In this document: in pieces, positions 42,738 through 51,825 of the stretch
Position numbering within the stretch: the first letter of the stretch is position 1
Layout: every line of letters begins with the position of its first letter
Position numbers and translations under genes: made by a program
Notes under the pieces: model-generated
Databases searched by the model: none
Seen by the model: only the letters and a program-made list of their open reading frames with translations
What the model was told of the DNA's origin: nothing
Assembly: GCA_028284125.1 (NCBI GenBank)
Contig: JANQSI010000018.1
Location: 400,998 to 464,997 of the forward strand
Direction: 5' to 3'
Origin: Cyclobacteriaceae bacterium
Lineage (GTDB): Bacteria; Bacteroidota; Bacteroidia; Cytophagales; Cyclobacteriaceae
DNA: 64,000 nucleotides

Positions 42738-43919
42738 CTATTTTTTCTCCCAAACTCTAAACTCAGACGTGAAATCAAAAATTGCTTCCATGATGGCTTC
42801 ATCTTTTTCAGTCAACTCTTTTTCTCTTCTGGCCAAAACAAGCCTGGCTGTTTCAAAAACTTTTCTCGTAGGATAAGTAGAAAAACCGGAAGCTCCGCCC
42901 CATGCAAAAGATGGGATAAAATTTCTTGGAAAACCATCTCCAAAAATGTTAGCAGAAACTCCAACGGTGGTTCCGGTATTGAACATGGTATTGATGCCAC
43001 ATTTTGAATGATCCCCCATGATCAATCCACAGAATTGAAGTCCAGTGTCCTTGAATCTGCTGCTATCGAAATCCCACATTTTCACATTGGCGTAGTTGTT
43101 TTTCATGTTGGAATTGTTCGTGTCTGCACCAAGATTACACCACTCGCCAATGACAGCATTTCCTAGGAATCCATCATGTGCCTTATTAGAATATCCCTGA
43201 ATGACAGAGTTCGAAACTTCTCCACCAACTTTGGAATGTGGACCAATGGTGGAATCTCCTTTTAGTTTCGCTCCCATATTAATGACGGAGTGATCGCATA
43301 GTGCCAACGAACCTCGGATCAAGGCTCCTTCCTGAACTTCTGAATTTTTTCCTATGTAAATGGGTCCCGTTTCCGAATTGAGAACTGCAGATTTAATGAC
43401 AGCTCCTTCTTCTATGAAAACTTGGTCTCCATAAACTTTTGTGTTGGGATCATTTAATGGTTGAGATTCTCTTCCATTTGTGAGTAATTCAAAATCACTT
43501 CTGATTTCTTGACTGTTTAGTCGGAAAATGTCCCATGGGTAATCAGCAGAAACGCTATTTTCTACTTGAACAGCTTCTCTGGAGCCAACTTCAAATGGTT
43601 CTTCTGGATCAAAATATCCTGCAAGTACAATCTCGCCCTGAACCAAAGCCTGATTGTCAGTTAGTTCTTTAATAGCAATTACTACTTCCGGAGTTGGGAG
43701 AAGCCCACCTTTAATGAAAAGTGTTTTGCTTGAAGGCTTTGGGAATTGGATCTCTAAATAGTTCTTGGAAATAAAATTGGATTCATTGATACCTAATAAT
43801 TTCTCCCATTTTTCACGGATCTTCAGAATTCCTACACGCAATTCAGAGACAGGTCTGGTGTAGGTAAGTGGCAGCATTCGGTACCACGATTCCTTTTGAT
43901 CAATGAAAGTCACTTGCAT
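42738..43919 (-). CDS. GlmU-like sugar nucleotidyltransferase
   Basis: The product resembles the Bacteroidota GlmU family of putative sugar nucleotidyltransferases. The N-terminal part (QKESWYRMLPLTYTRPVSELRVGILKIREKWE) has a conserved arginine-rich entry in place of the typical GlmU pyrophosphorylase loop, and the C-terminal half is a left-handed beta-helix of hexapeptide repeats (for example VFIEEGAVIKSAVLNSETGPIYIGKNSEVQEGALIRG, then SKVGGEVSNSVIQGYSNKAHDGFLGNAVIGEWCNLGADTNNSNMKNNY). It may act in UDP-sugar or lipid A precursor synthesis. First in the leftward gene run and likely essential given its neighbour holB; substrate uncertain. Confidence 0.82.
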   Translation of the reverse strand: MQVTFIDQKESWYRMLPLTYTRPVSELRVGILKIREKWEKLLGINESNFISKNYLEIQFPKPSSKTLFIKGGLLPTPEVVIAIKELTDNQALVQGEIVLAGYFDPEEPFEVGSREAVQVENSVSADYPWDIFRLNSQEIRSDFELLTNGRESQPLNDPNTKVYGDQVFIEEGAVIKSAVLNSETGPIYIGKNSEVQEGALIRGSLALCDHSVINMGAKLKGDSTIGPHSKVGGEVSNSVIQGYSNKAHDGFLGNAVIGEWCNLGADTNNSNMKNNYANVKMWDFDSSRFKDTGLQFCGLIMGDHSKCGINTMFNTGTTVGVSANIFGDGFPRNFIPSFAWGGASGFSTYPTRKVFETARLVLARREKELTEKDEAIMEAIFDFTSEFRVWEKK

Positions 43920-43976
43920 GGATCAAACTTAATTAAAGATGTGAAGAGGTAATCCTTTCATGGATTGTTTTGGCAT

Positions 43977-44009
43977 AAAAAAAGTCTTTGAGTAAATACC
44001 CAAAGACTT
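43977..44009 (-). terminator. Rho-independent terminator of rpmE2
   Basis: AAGTCTTTG (43982-43990) and CAAAGACTT (44001-44009) form a perfect 9-bp stem with a 10-base loop. The A-run 43977-43983 becomes the U-tract on the minus strand, so it ends rpmE2 transcription leftwards. Confidence 0.85.
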
Positions 44010-44029
44010 CTTTAAAGATCTTGGTGATC

Positions 44030-44272
44030 TTATTTTTTGTATTTCTTGTTGAATTTCTCCACTCGTCCAGCAGTGTCCACGAAAAGTTTCTTACCAGTGT
44101 AAAACGGATGCGATGCAGAACTTACTTCCACCTTCACAAGCGGGTATTCGTTACCATCTTCCCATTTGATGGTTTCCTTAGAAGTCATAGTAGATCTTGT
44201 CAAGAATTTGAAATCACTTGAGGTATCAAGAAAAACGACTTCTTTGTACTCCGGATGTATGTCTTTTTTCAT
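44030..44272 (-). CDS. rpmE2: 50S ribosomal protein L31, type B
   Basis: The 80-residue protein starts [29 protein letters not shown] and ends [32 protein letters not shown], matching L31 type B. The zinc-binding Cys residues of type A L31 are absent, as expected for the zinc-independent form. Mono-cistronic: a terminator follows at once, and the promoter lies in the 96-base gap shared with the divergent barrel gene. Confidence 0.97.
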   Translation of the reverse strand: MKKDIHPEYKEVVFLDTSSDFKFLTRSTMTSKETIKWEDGNEYPLVKVEVSSASHPFYTGKKLFVDTAGRVEKFNKKYKK

Positions 44273-44368
44273 TTTCTAGTCCTGTTTTTCAAAAAGGATG
44301 GCAAAGATAGGTATTATTTTGTCATGATCAAACCATAAGATTCAATCAAAATCAGATATGTTTGGTTC

Positions 44369-46012
44369 ATGAGAATAGCTTTCATTCTTGTCTTTCTCTT
44401 GTCGGGTGTAATCTCGATGGCTCAATCCACAGATTTCCCCTTGGGCCATTCGGTGTATTCCTTTATGGAGAGTGAAGATATTGCAAGTGAGAGTAACTTC
44501 TTTACAACAGTCAAGCCGTTTTCAAGAAAAGGAGTTTACAATTTTCTTGGGTCGGATTTGAATAGTTATTACAAAAAGGAGATGAAAGAATTCTCCATGG
44601 ATTCAGTTAAATCTTCAAAACCCATTCTCAATAGACTGTACGTTTTCCCTGAGGACCTTTATTACCATAAGGACAAAACCTTAGATCTTCATGTGAACCC
44701 GGCGATGCAGTTTTCATTTGGCACTTCTAATGAATCAGGGTCAGACAATCTGTTTATGAATTCCCGAGGTGTGGAAATAAGAGGTACCATCGATGATAAG
44801 GTTGCCTTCTATTCTTATCTATCAGAAAATCAGGCCCGATATCCAGAATATGTGAATTCTGTTCGCGATAGCACAATCGCGATTCCTTACGAAGGATTTT
44901 GGAAGCAATTCAAGGATACGGGTGTAGATTTTTTCCGAGCACAGGGCTACATCGATTTTGGACTTTCTCGGAGTATATCAGCACAGTTGGGATTCGGGAA
45001 ACATTTTGTTGGAAACGGAGTGCGTTCATTAATCTTATCGGATTATGCGAACAACTATCCATATCTCAGAATCAACACTCAGACCAGCATTTTTGAATAC
45101 ACGAATATTTTCGCTGAGTTGATAGCAGATGTTCAGGGTGGAGTGTTTGGAGTCTTAGGAGTAGGAGGATTTTCCAAAAAATACATGGCCTTCCATCACT
45201 TAAACATCAAGCTTAGACCAAATCTGACTATTGGTCTTTTCGAATCAGTCATGTACGGAGATTCGACAGGTGGCTTGAAATTGGAATACATGAATCCGAT
45301 CATTTTCTACCGGGCGATCGAGCAACAAAATGGAAGCGAGGATAACGCAATCGCTGGGTTGGATTTTAAATGGAATATCAAGAATCGATGGTCTCTTTAT
45401 GGACAATTGGTCATTGATGAGCTATTAGTTAGTGAGGCTTTTTCCGGGACGGGCTCGTGGAGAAACAAGCAAGGGATTCAATTAGGAGCAAAATACATTG
45501 ATGTCTTTGGGGTTGAAAACTTGATGGTTCAGGCTGAATTAAACACGGCACGTCCATATACCTATGCGCATGAAGATGGATTTACTAGCTACAGTCACTA
45601 TAATTTGGCTTTAGCTCATCCTCTTGGAGCGAACTTCACTGAATATTTAGGAAGGACGACCTTTCAATTATCTGATCGGTGGAATTTCGAAACGGTGATA
45701 ATGTTAGCAAAATATGGGAACGATATCGGAGCGGTGAACTTTGGTCGAGATATTTTGAAAGATTATACCATGCGAAGACCAGATGGCAATGGAGGGTCGC
45801 TTGAGTTCGGAAATGATCATCTCCAAGGAAATGAAACGGATTTGACGATGATGTTTGTTCGAGCCTCTTATATGTGGAAACACAATCTATTTTTCGACTT
45901 TGAATCTACATTCAGAAAGGAAAAAGACAATTTGGGGCTGATTGATGCATCTGCTGCAATTTTTGGTCTTTCCATTCGGTGGAATGTTCCGGCAAGACAG
46001 TATTTGTTCTAG
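44369..46012 (+). CDS. RemB/Wzi-like outer-membrane barrel protein
   Basis: The signal peptide MRIAFILVFLLSGVISMAQ leads to a 530-residue beta-rich protein with many aromatic-flanked strands: DLHVNPAMQFSFGTSN, RGVEIRGTIDDKVAFYSYLSENQ, FFRAQGYIDFGLSRSISAQLGFGKHFVGNG, NIKLRPNLTIGLFESVMYG and the final FGLSIRWNVPARQYLF ending in Phe. The layout resembles the capsule-assembly Wzi family and Flavobacterium RemB, which is required for gliding motility and adhesin mobility. A gliding role in this organism is possible but not shown by neighbours. A TATGTTTG box lies just upstream of the ATG. Confidence 0.65.
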   Translation: MRIAFILVFLLSGVISMAQSTDFPLGHSVYSFMESEDIASESNFFTTVKPFSRKGVYNFLGSDLNSYYKKEMKEFSMDSVKSSKPILNRLYVFPEDLYYHKDKTLDLHVNPAMQFSFGTSNESGSDNLFMNSRGVEIRGTIDDKVAFYSYLSENQARYPEYVNSVRDSTIAIPYEGFWKQFKDTGVDFFRAQGYIDFGLSRSISAQLGFGKHFVGNGVRSLILSDYANNYPYLRINTQTSIFEYTNIFAELIADVQGGVFGVLGVGGFSKKYMAFHHLNIKLRPNLTIGLFESVMYGDSTGGLKLEYMNPIIFYRAIEQQNGSEDNAIAGLDFKWNIKNRWSLYGQLVIDELLVSEAFSGTGSWRNKQGIQLGAKYIDVFGVENLMVQAELNTARPYTYAHEDGFTSYSHYNLALAHPLGANFTEYLGRTTFQLSDRWNFETVIMLAKYGNDIGAVNFGRDILKDYTMRRPDGNGGSLEFGNDHLQGNETDLTMMFVRASYMWKHNLFFDFESTFRKEKDNLGLIDASAAIFGLSIRWNVPARQYLF

Positions 46013-46127
46013 GTAATGGCCTAAATAAGGCCGTCTGTCTAAAAAAATGGCATAATAGAAATCAATCTGATGCCGGAACAGAACTTTCCAAATGATTTTC
46101 CTAACTTTCCCGACCGGCAAAACCAAA

Positions 46128-46493
46128 ATGAAAAGATTTAAACTAATTTTCCACATTAGCTATGTCATCATAGCCCTATTCATTCTCTATTTCTCAATAG
46201 ATGTATTGGTAAATACGAATGAGTATCTATCAAAGATTAAGCTTTCCCAGTACATAGAATTCCCACGCTATGTGATGATAGCTTTTTTGGTCCTTTCGAT
46301 CATTATGATCACTGAGTTTATTCTGGAGCGGTTTAACGTTTACAGAATTAAAGAAGGAATTGAAGATATGGAACACGAGATTGTAAAACTGAAAGCCAAA
46401 TTGTATGATCGGTCTCAAGAAGAGGATGATGTTGATGACGAAGAGGAAGAAATAGAAGTAGAGGGTGTTGACAAAGAAGAAGATGATGATTAA
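46128..46493 (+). CDS. Two-helix membrane protein with acidic tail
   Basis: ATG 46128 starts a 121-residue protein (the frame also opens at 46092). Two transmembrane helices (residues about 4-26 and 46-66; FHISYVIIALFILYFSIDVLV and YVMIAFLVLSIIMITEFIL) are followed by a coiled-coil-like stretch (KEGIEDMEHEIVKLKAKLYDR) and a tail of Asp and Glu (QEEDDVDDEEEEIEVEGVDKEEDDD), about 20 acidic residues in the last 28. No family recognised. It lies 12 bases before gmhA and may be co-transcribed. The acidic cytoplasmic tail could bind divalent cations or a basic partner. Confidence 0.6.
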   Translation: MKRFKLIFHISYVIIALFILYFSIDVLVNTNEYLSKIKLSQYIEFPRYVMIAFLVLSIIMITEFILERFNVYRIKEGIEDMEHEIVKLKAKLYDRSQEEDDVDDEEEEIEVEGVDKEEDDD

Positions 46494-46505
46494 TGCCTTC
46501 AGCGT

Positions 46506-47081
46506 ATGACCGAGTTAATCATTCAAGAGCTAAATGAAGCCCAGAAAGTTTTAACCACATTTCTTCAAGACTCAGAAACTCATGCAAAAATCAACGATGC
46601 AGCCACATTGATGGCATCAACCATAAATGACGGTGGGAAAATCTTTTCCTGTGGAAATGGAGGATCTCATTGTGATGCCATGCACTTTGCTGAAGAATTG
46701 ACGGGTCGCTTCAGAGAAAATAGAAAACCGCTACCCGCAATTGCCATTTCAGATCCTTCACACATTTCATGTGTTTCCAACGATTTCGGATATGATCATA
46801 TCTTTTCACGCTACATTCAAGGCCTTGCGAAAGAAAATGATGTAGTTCTTGGAATCAGCACCAGTGGAAACTCTAAGAATGTCATCAACGCTTTTAATAC
46901 TGCCAAAGAAATCGGAATGAAAACCATTGCCTTATCTGGAAAAGATGGAGGACAATTGGCTGAAGTTTCTGATATAGAAATTCGTGTCCCTCACCAGGGA
47001 TATGCGGATCGCATTCAGGAGATCCATATCAAAGTCATCCACATATTAATACTGTTAATAGAAGAATTGACGATCAAGTAA
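46506..47081 (+). CDS. gmhA: Sedoheptulose 7-phosphate isomerase
   Basis: The 191-residue SIS-domain protein contains [27 protein letters not shown] (41-67), [24 protein letters not shown] and [37 protein letters not shown], the signature of GmhA. It converts sedoheptulose 7-phosphate to D-glycero-D-manno-heptose 7-phosphate, the first step toward ADP-heptose for lipopolysaccharide. It shares one base with the ComM start codon (TAATG type junction at 47081). No other heptose genes are in the window. Confidence 0.9.
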   Translation: MTELIIQELNEAQKVLTTFLQDSETHAKINDAATLMASTINDGGKIFSCGNGGSHCDAMHFAEELTGRFRENRKPLPAIAISDPSHISCVSNDFGYDHIFSRYIQGLAKENDVVLGISTSGNSKNVINAFNTAKEIGMKTIALSGKDGGQLAEVSDIEIRVPHQGYADRIQEIHIKVIHILILLIEELTIK

Positions 47082-48619
47082 TGCTTGCAAAAACGTATGG
47101 GAACGCCGTTTTCGGTGTTGAAGCTTCTACCATTACCATTGAAGTGAATGTAGGTCAGGGCACCAAATTCTTTATGGTTGGACTGCCTGACTCTGCTGTG
47201 AAAGAAAGTGAACAGCGAGTAGAATCTGCCATCAAAAATCATGGCTTTAAAATGCCTCGTCAAAAAGTGGTAGTCAACCTAGCACCGGCAGATATTAGAA
47301 AGGAAGGTTCAGCTTACGATTTGCCGATTGCACTAGGAATTTTAAAAGCTTCCGAACAGCTATCTTCCGAAGATTTAGAAAAGTATGTAATCATGGGAGA
47401 GTTAGCTCTAGACGGAGGGCTTAGACCAATCAAGGGAGCTTTACCAATTGCGATTGAGGCGAGAAAAAATGGATTTAAAGGCTTTATTCTCCCAATGGAG
47501 AATGCTTCAGAAGCGGCAATCGTGGATGAGTTGGACGTGGTAGGTGTTGAGAATATAGAGCAAGCCATACATCATTTAGAGGGCACGGAAGTAATCCAAC
47601 CGATGAAGTATGACACAAGAGATGTGTTCTACCATGAAATGGACAACTATGCTTCCGACTTTGCCGATGTACAAGGGCAGGAGAACATAAAAAGGGCCAT
47701 GGAAATTGCTGCAGCGGGAGGTCACAACGTGATTATGATTGGTCCTCCGGGAGCGGGAAAAACAATGTTAGCGAAAAGGCTTCCATCCATTTTACCTCCT
47801 TTGTCTTTACATGAGGCTTTGGAAACAACCAAAATCCATTCAGTAGCTGGAAAGCTTGGCGCAAATGGAAAGTTGATCGCTCAACGTCCGTTCAGGCAAC
47901 CTCACCATACGATTTCGGATGCTGCACTGGTAGGAGGCGGTGGAATCCCACAACCAGGAGAAATATCTCTGGCCAATAATGGTGTTCTTTTTCTTGACGA
48001 ACTTCCAGAATTTCAACGTTCAGTACTTGAGGTGATGCGTCAACCTTTGGAAGAACGGAAAGTTACTATTTCTCGTGCCAAATTTTCCATTGATTATCCA
48101 TCGAACTTCATGCTGATCGCAAGCATGAATCCATGTCCTTGCGGGTATTACAATCATCCAGAAAAAGAATGTGTGTGTGCGCCTGGAGTTGTGCAGCGAT
48201 ACCTCAATAAAATAAGTGGGCCTCTGTTGGATCGTATTGATCTGCATGTGGAAGTGACACCCGTTTCTTTTGATCAAATGACTTCAGAGCGCAAGGCTGA
48301 ACCAAGTACGGAAATAAGACAAAGAGTTATTGAAGCGCGAGCGATTCAGGAAAAACGCTTTGAAGAAAATGCTGAAATATTCAATAACGCCATGATGAAC
48401 TCAAACATGGTCAAGGACATTTGTCCAATTAATTCTGCCGGGAAAACGCTCCTTAAAACCGCCATGGAAAGATTGGGCCTTTCAGCCAGGGCGTATGATC
48501 GAATTCTAAAGGTCTCGAGAACCATTGCTGATTTGGCGGGTGCTGAATCGATCTCAATAGAACATTTGGCGGAGGCGATCCAATATCGAAGTTTGGATCG
48601 TGAAGGTTGGGCTGGGTAA
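47081..48619 (+). CDS. YifB/ComM family Mg-chelatase-like AAA+ ATPase
   Basis: The 512-residue protein has the N-terminal Lon-like ChlI domain (KTYGNAVFGVEASTITIEVNVGQGTKFFMVGLPDSAVKESEQRV), a Walker A GPPGAGKTMLAKRLPS (about 222-237), Walker B NNGVLFLDELPEF, sensor region NPCPCGYYNHPEKECVCAPG (a zinc-like Cys-rich loop) and RYLNKISGPLLDRIDLHVEV. Homologue ComM is a hexameric helicase promoting branch migration during natural transformation. Whether this strain is competent cannot be seen. Starts on the last base of gmhA. Confidence 0.93.
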   Translation: MLAKTYGNAVFGVEASTITIEVNVGQGTKFFMVGLPDSAVKESEQRVESAIKNHGFKMPRQKVVVNLAPADIRKEGSAYDLPIALGILKASEQLSSEDLEKYVIMGELALDGGLRPIKGALPIAIEARKNGFKGFILPMENASEAAIVDELDVVGVENIEQAIHHLEGTEVIQPMKYDTRDVFYHEMDNYASDFADVQGQENIKRAMEIAAAGGHNVIMIGPPGAGKTMLAKRLPSILPPLSLHEALETTKIHSVAGKLGANGKLIAQRPFRQPHHTISDAALVGGGGIPQPGEISLANNGVLFLDELPEFQRSVLEVMRQPLEERKVTISRAKFSIDYPSNFMLIASMNPCPCGYYNHPEKECVCAPGVVQRYLNKISGPLLDRIDLHVEVTPVSFDQMTSERKAEPSTEIRQRVIEARAIQEKRFEENAEIFNNAMMNSNMVKDICPINSAGKTLLKTAMERLGLSARAYDRILKVSRTIADLAGAESISIEHLAEAIQYRSLDREGWAG

Positions 48620-48661
48620 GTAAGAGTAAGACGAGACATTCTTGTTATCCAAATGTAAGAA

Positions 48662-49729
48662 ATGGAACCGCTTAATCTCTTTCAGTTTTTTCTTCTGTTG
48701 GTTATTGGCCAAGGCCTTTTTCTTGCTTTCATTCTTTTCACAATGAAAAAGGGTGACACTGTGGCCAATAAGCTTTTAGCTGGTGCGGTTTTTCTAATGA
48801 CCCACTACACCATTTCCTTTTTTCTGAATGACACGGGTTATAGATGGTACACTGGCACATTATTTCTGTCTGGCTATAGCATTGTGCCCCTTATTCCGGC
48901 CACATTTTACTTATACCTGCGGAGATTAACGACTCGTTCACCGTTGAAAGGTGTGTTTCCACACTTCATTCCATTCCTAATCCAATTTTTTTATTGGCTG
49001 CCGAATAATACCGATGGATTTTACGGTGCTCTCGACATGGAAATGATTAAGTCCTACTACCCTTATTTAATTGTAAGAATAGGATCTGCCATTCACATTT
49101 TGCTGTTCTTGTTCTATGGATATCTGATTTTCAAACGACTGGATTTCAGAAAGATTCCGGTTGAGAAAATTAGTTGGATTCAAAAAATTCAGTCCTTATT
49201 CCTAATTCTTGCTATCACTTTCACGATTGGAACCTTCCTGCTGTGGACTGTTGATCTTCTAGTAGCTCGTCATATATTTTTCACTTTCATTTCCTTCATT
49301 ATCTACCTCATCGGTTACTATGGCTATGTGCAATCAGATATACTGTTTGATGTAGTTAGGAAACTGAAACCTAAATACCAATCCTCAAAATTGACTCCGA
49401 CAAGATCGAAAGGAATTTATTTGGATTTGCTGGATTTAATGAATGAAGAAAAGCTTTACCTAAGTTCAAGTATAAAGCTTGCTCAAGTTGCTTCTAGACT
49501 CCAAGTAACATCCCATGACTTATCGAGGGCAATCAATGAAAACTATGGTGGCAGTTTTATTGATTTTATCAACAAGTACCGTGTAGACGAAGCAAAGAGT
49601 ATATTGACTGGGAGTCAGCGACCGAAAATGTTTGCGGTGGCGCTTGATTCTGGGTTTGGCAACAAAGTGTCGTTTTATAAAAATTTTAAAAAATTCACAG
49701 GAGCACTTCCCTCAGAGTTTGTAAAATGA
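48662..49729 (+). CDS. Membrane-bound AraC family regulator
   Basis: The first 230 residues contain seven or so transmembrane helices (FQFFLLLVIGQGLFLAFILF ... FFTFISFIIYLIGYYGYV), and the C-terminal 100 residues are an AraC/XylS HTH domain: LYLSSSIKLAQVASRLQVTSHDLSRAINENYGGSFIDFINKYRVDEAKSIL and FAVALDSGFGNKVSFYKNFKKFTGALPSEFVK. Helix two of each HTH is intact. It is related in layout to the truncated regulator at the right end of the window. The adjacent NHL lipoprotein genes are likely targets, and a direct repeat at 49777-49800 is a candidate operator. Confidence 0.88.
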   Translation: MEPLNLFQFFLLLVIGQGLFLAFILFTMKKGDTVANKLLAGAVFLMTHYTISFFLNDTGYRWYTGTLFLSGYSIVPLIPATFYLYLRRLTTRSPLKGVFPHFIPFLIQFFYWLPNNTDGFYGALDMEMIKSYYPYLIVRIGSAIHILLFLFYGYLIFKRLDFRKIPVEKISWIQKIQSLFLILAITFTIGTFLLWTVDLLVARHIFFTFISFIIYLIGYYGYVQSDILFDVVRKLKPKYQSSKLTPTRSKGIYLDLLDLMNEEKLYLSSSIKLAQVASRLQVTSHDLSRAINENYGGSFIDFINKYRVDEAKSILTGSQRPKMFAVALDSGFGNKVSFYKNFKKFTGALPSEFVK

Positions 49730-49776
49730 AGCACACAGTCCATCTCAAAGGCCTTTTTCTTGACAAATTCAGAAAC

Positions 49777-49800
49777 GAGTTAACAACTATAGGAGTTAAC
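49777..49800. repeat. Direct repeat GAGTTAAC x2, candidate operator
   Basis: GAGTTAAC occurs at 49777-49784 and again at 49793-49800, starts 16 bases apart, in the gap between the AraC regulator and the first NHL lipoprotein. Both copies contain the palindrome GTTAAC. AraC-type proteins typically bind direct repeats with one- to two-turn spacing. No footprint is available. Confidence 0.4.
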
Positions 49801-49911
49801 CCAAAACGCATTTTCTTAAACCTTTTTTGACTGGTTAATAACGATCATTGAACCCGATGATGAGCTGAAGAAATCAACTTCTTCAAGCTGTCATTTTAAA
49901 ATTTGATTGTT

Positions 49912-50814
49912 ATGAAAATTGAAAAATCAGGAATGCTTTTTTTGGCGATTGCTTCTGTTGGCATGCTACTTAGTAGCTGTGGAAGTGATGATTCAGACGA
50001 TTCAGATCCGGTATTGGGACCAGAATCAAATATCGTGGTTGAAACAATAAATGTTTCTGGGACCTATACAGGTGACGATGCAATTTCCATTGGTGCCGAT
50101 GGATCATTGTATGTTTCACACTTAGCGAGCGCAGCTGGAAGGACCATATTCAAAGTTTCTCCGGATGGAACGAGCACTTCTTTTGCCTCTGGCTTGACAG
50201 CTCCCATGGGACATGTATTTAGTGGTTCCTCTTTATTTGTTGCATTTAATGGACCCACCATTATCGCAGAGATCACTGCGGACGGAACAGTTTCCACTTT
50301 TATTGAGGACAGTAGGTTTCAAGGCGGAAGTTTTGCAATTGATAGTGATGGAAACCTTTATCATACGGTATTTAAAACCAACAAAATTTATAAGATTACT
50401 CCCGACAAGGTTGTGTCAGAAATCGCAAGTGGTGGAGCATTAAGTGTGACCTATGGAATAGCAGTCGATGAAAACGATAATATCTATGCTGCGAATTTTT
50501 CTGATGGGCGAATCAACAAAATCACCCAGGCGGGGGAAGTGACGACAATAGCCACACTACCAACAAGTATCGGCTATCTGATTTATGCGAATGACAAGTT
50601 ATACGCTACCGGATTTTCGAATCACAGGATTTATTCAATCGAACTGGATGGAACCGCTTCGGTTCTGATAGGTACTGGTCAATCCGGAAATGTTGATGGA
50701 GTTGGAGCAACCGTATCTTTTTCCTCACCTAACGGAATAGCCGCTTCTGCTGATGGGAAAACACTGTATGTGACCCAAAAGGATTTCAGTATCCGCAAGC
50801 TGACGCTTGAATAG
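49912..50814 (+). CDS. NHL-repeat lipoprotein
   Basis: Start ATG 49912 gives a lipoprotein signal (MKIEKSGMLFLAIASVGMLLSSC, Cys23), then an acidic linker (GSDDSDDSDP) and a beta-propeller of about six NHL-type repeats: ISIGADGSLYVSHL, KVSPDGTSTSFASGL, EITADGTVSTFI, AIDSDGNLYHTVFKTNKIYKI, AVDENDNIYAANFSDGRINKIT and FSSPNGIAASADGKTLYVTQKDFSIRKLTL. Such propellers bind peptides, sugars or other proteins. It is the first of two tandem paralogues; the third copy lies at 62203. Overall identity is lower to the other two than they have to each other. Confidence 0.82.
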   Translation: MKIEKSGMLFLAIASVGMLLSSCGSDDSDDSDPVLGPESNIVVETINVSGTYTGDDAISIGADGSLYVSHLASAAGRTIFKVSPDGTSTSFASGLTAPMGHVFSGSSLFVAFNGPTIIAEITADGTVSTFIEDSRFQGGSFAIDSDGNLYHTVFKTNKIYKITPDKVVSEIASGGALSVTYGIAVDENDNIYAANFSDGRINKITQAGEVTTIATLPTSIGYLIYANDKLYATGFSNHRIYSIELDGTASVLIGTGQSGNVDGVGATVSFSSPNGIAASADGKTLYVTQKDFSIRKLTLE

Positions 50815-50851
50815 TCGAATAGATTTTAAACAAAAATTCATTAAAAAGATC

Positions 50852-51805
50852 ATGAGAAATATTTCACTTCTTTTCTTATTCCTTTGGTTGCTTTCATGTG
50901 GCGGTGAGGATGAACCAGATACTTTTGATGTTTGTGGAAATCCGACATCTGAAACGGTCAATGATAAGAGATGCCTTTATACAGTCTCAACACTCACCGC
51001 AAGCTTCGATGGAAGTGGAGGCCTCACGGTTGCTGAGGATGGCTTTATTTATGTCGCGGATTTTGGAGAAAGCCTCAACAATGGAAATGGGAAGACGGTT
51101 TCCAAAATTGACCCTATTACCGGAGAAGTTGTGCTTTTCGCTGAAGGGTTGAATGGAGCTTCTGGAAATACATTTTCTACAACTGGTAATCTATTTCAAT
51201 CAAACATTAGAGGTCAATCGGTGAGCCAAATTACACCCGATGGCCAGGTAAGTCTGTTTTCTGAGACAGGGTTGGCCAGTCCAGTTGGTTTGGCTTTTGA
51301 TCAAAATGGAAATCTCTATGTGAGCAATTGTGGTCAAGGGGGCTCTATTCAGAAGATTGAACCAGATGGAACCTCAACCCGATTTGTGTCCGGCGGTCTA
51401 TTCGATTGTCCAAATGGCTTAACCATTGATGAGTCCGGAAACCTCTACACCGCCAATTTTAATAATTCAGATGTGGTTAAAATTTCCCCAGATGGTACTG
51501 CTGAACTACTTGTTTCGCTCCCAGGAAGAAGTAATGCGCACCTCACTTTTGCAAATGGGGTGCTCTATGTACTCAGCAGAAGTGGTAATAGATTGTATGA
51601 AGTGACACTCGCAGGAGAGGTTTCAGTAATCGCTGGAACCGGATCTTCCGGTAATATTGATGGAAGTGGTGAAGTAACATCATTCTCAGTTCCAAACGGG
51701 ATCGATGTGAGCCCGGATGGATCTAAGATTTATGTTACTTCAGGAGTTCCTGGAGAAGGCACTCAGTTAAATCCGGTTTTAGTACGTGTTGTCGAGCTTA
51801 AGTGA
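50852..51805 (+). CDS. NHL-repeat lipoprotein, paralogue
   Basis: ATG 50852 starts a lipoprotein signal (MRNISLLFLFLWLLSC, Cys16); an earlier in-frame start at 50807 would overlap the previous gene. The mature part has two short Cys-containing segments (DVCGNPTSETVNDKRCLY) that could form a disulfide, then NHL repeats such as LTVAEDGFIYVADFGE, QITPDGQVSLFSETGL, AFDQNGNLYVSNCGQGGSIQKIEPDGTS and LTIDESGNLYTANFNNSDVVKISPDGT. It is very close to the copy at 62203 (same CGNPT.ETVNDKRCLYTVSTLT block), indicating recent duplication. Likely surface or periplasmic. Confidence 0.82.
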   Translation: MRNISLLFLFLWLLSCGGEDEPDTFDVCGNPTSETVNDKRCLYTVSTLTASFDGSGGLTVAEDGFIYVADFGESLNNGNGKTVSKIDPITGEVVLFAEGLNGASGNTFSTTGNLFQSNIRGQSVSQITPDGQVSLFSETGLASPVGLAFDQNGNLYVSNCGQGGSIQKIEPDGTSTRFVSGGLFDCPNGLTIDESGNLYTANFNNSDVVKISPDGTAELLVSLPGRSNAHLTFANGVLYVLSRSGNRLYEVTLAGEVSVIAGTGSSGNIDGSGEVTSFSVPNGIDVSPDGSKIYVTSGVPGEGTQLNPVLVRVVELK

Positions 51806-51825
51806 CAGCCAATTTTTAACCCAGT

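Noticed and set aside
44357-44364. TATGTTTG -7 promoter box just before the RemB-like gene
   Set aside because: No matching -33 TTTG at 19-21 bases, and such 8-base boxes occur by chance in A+T-rich DNA.
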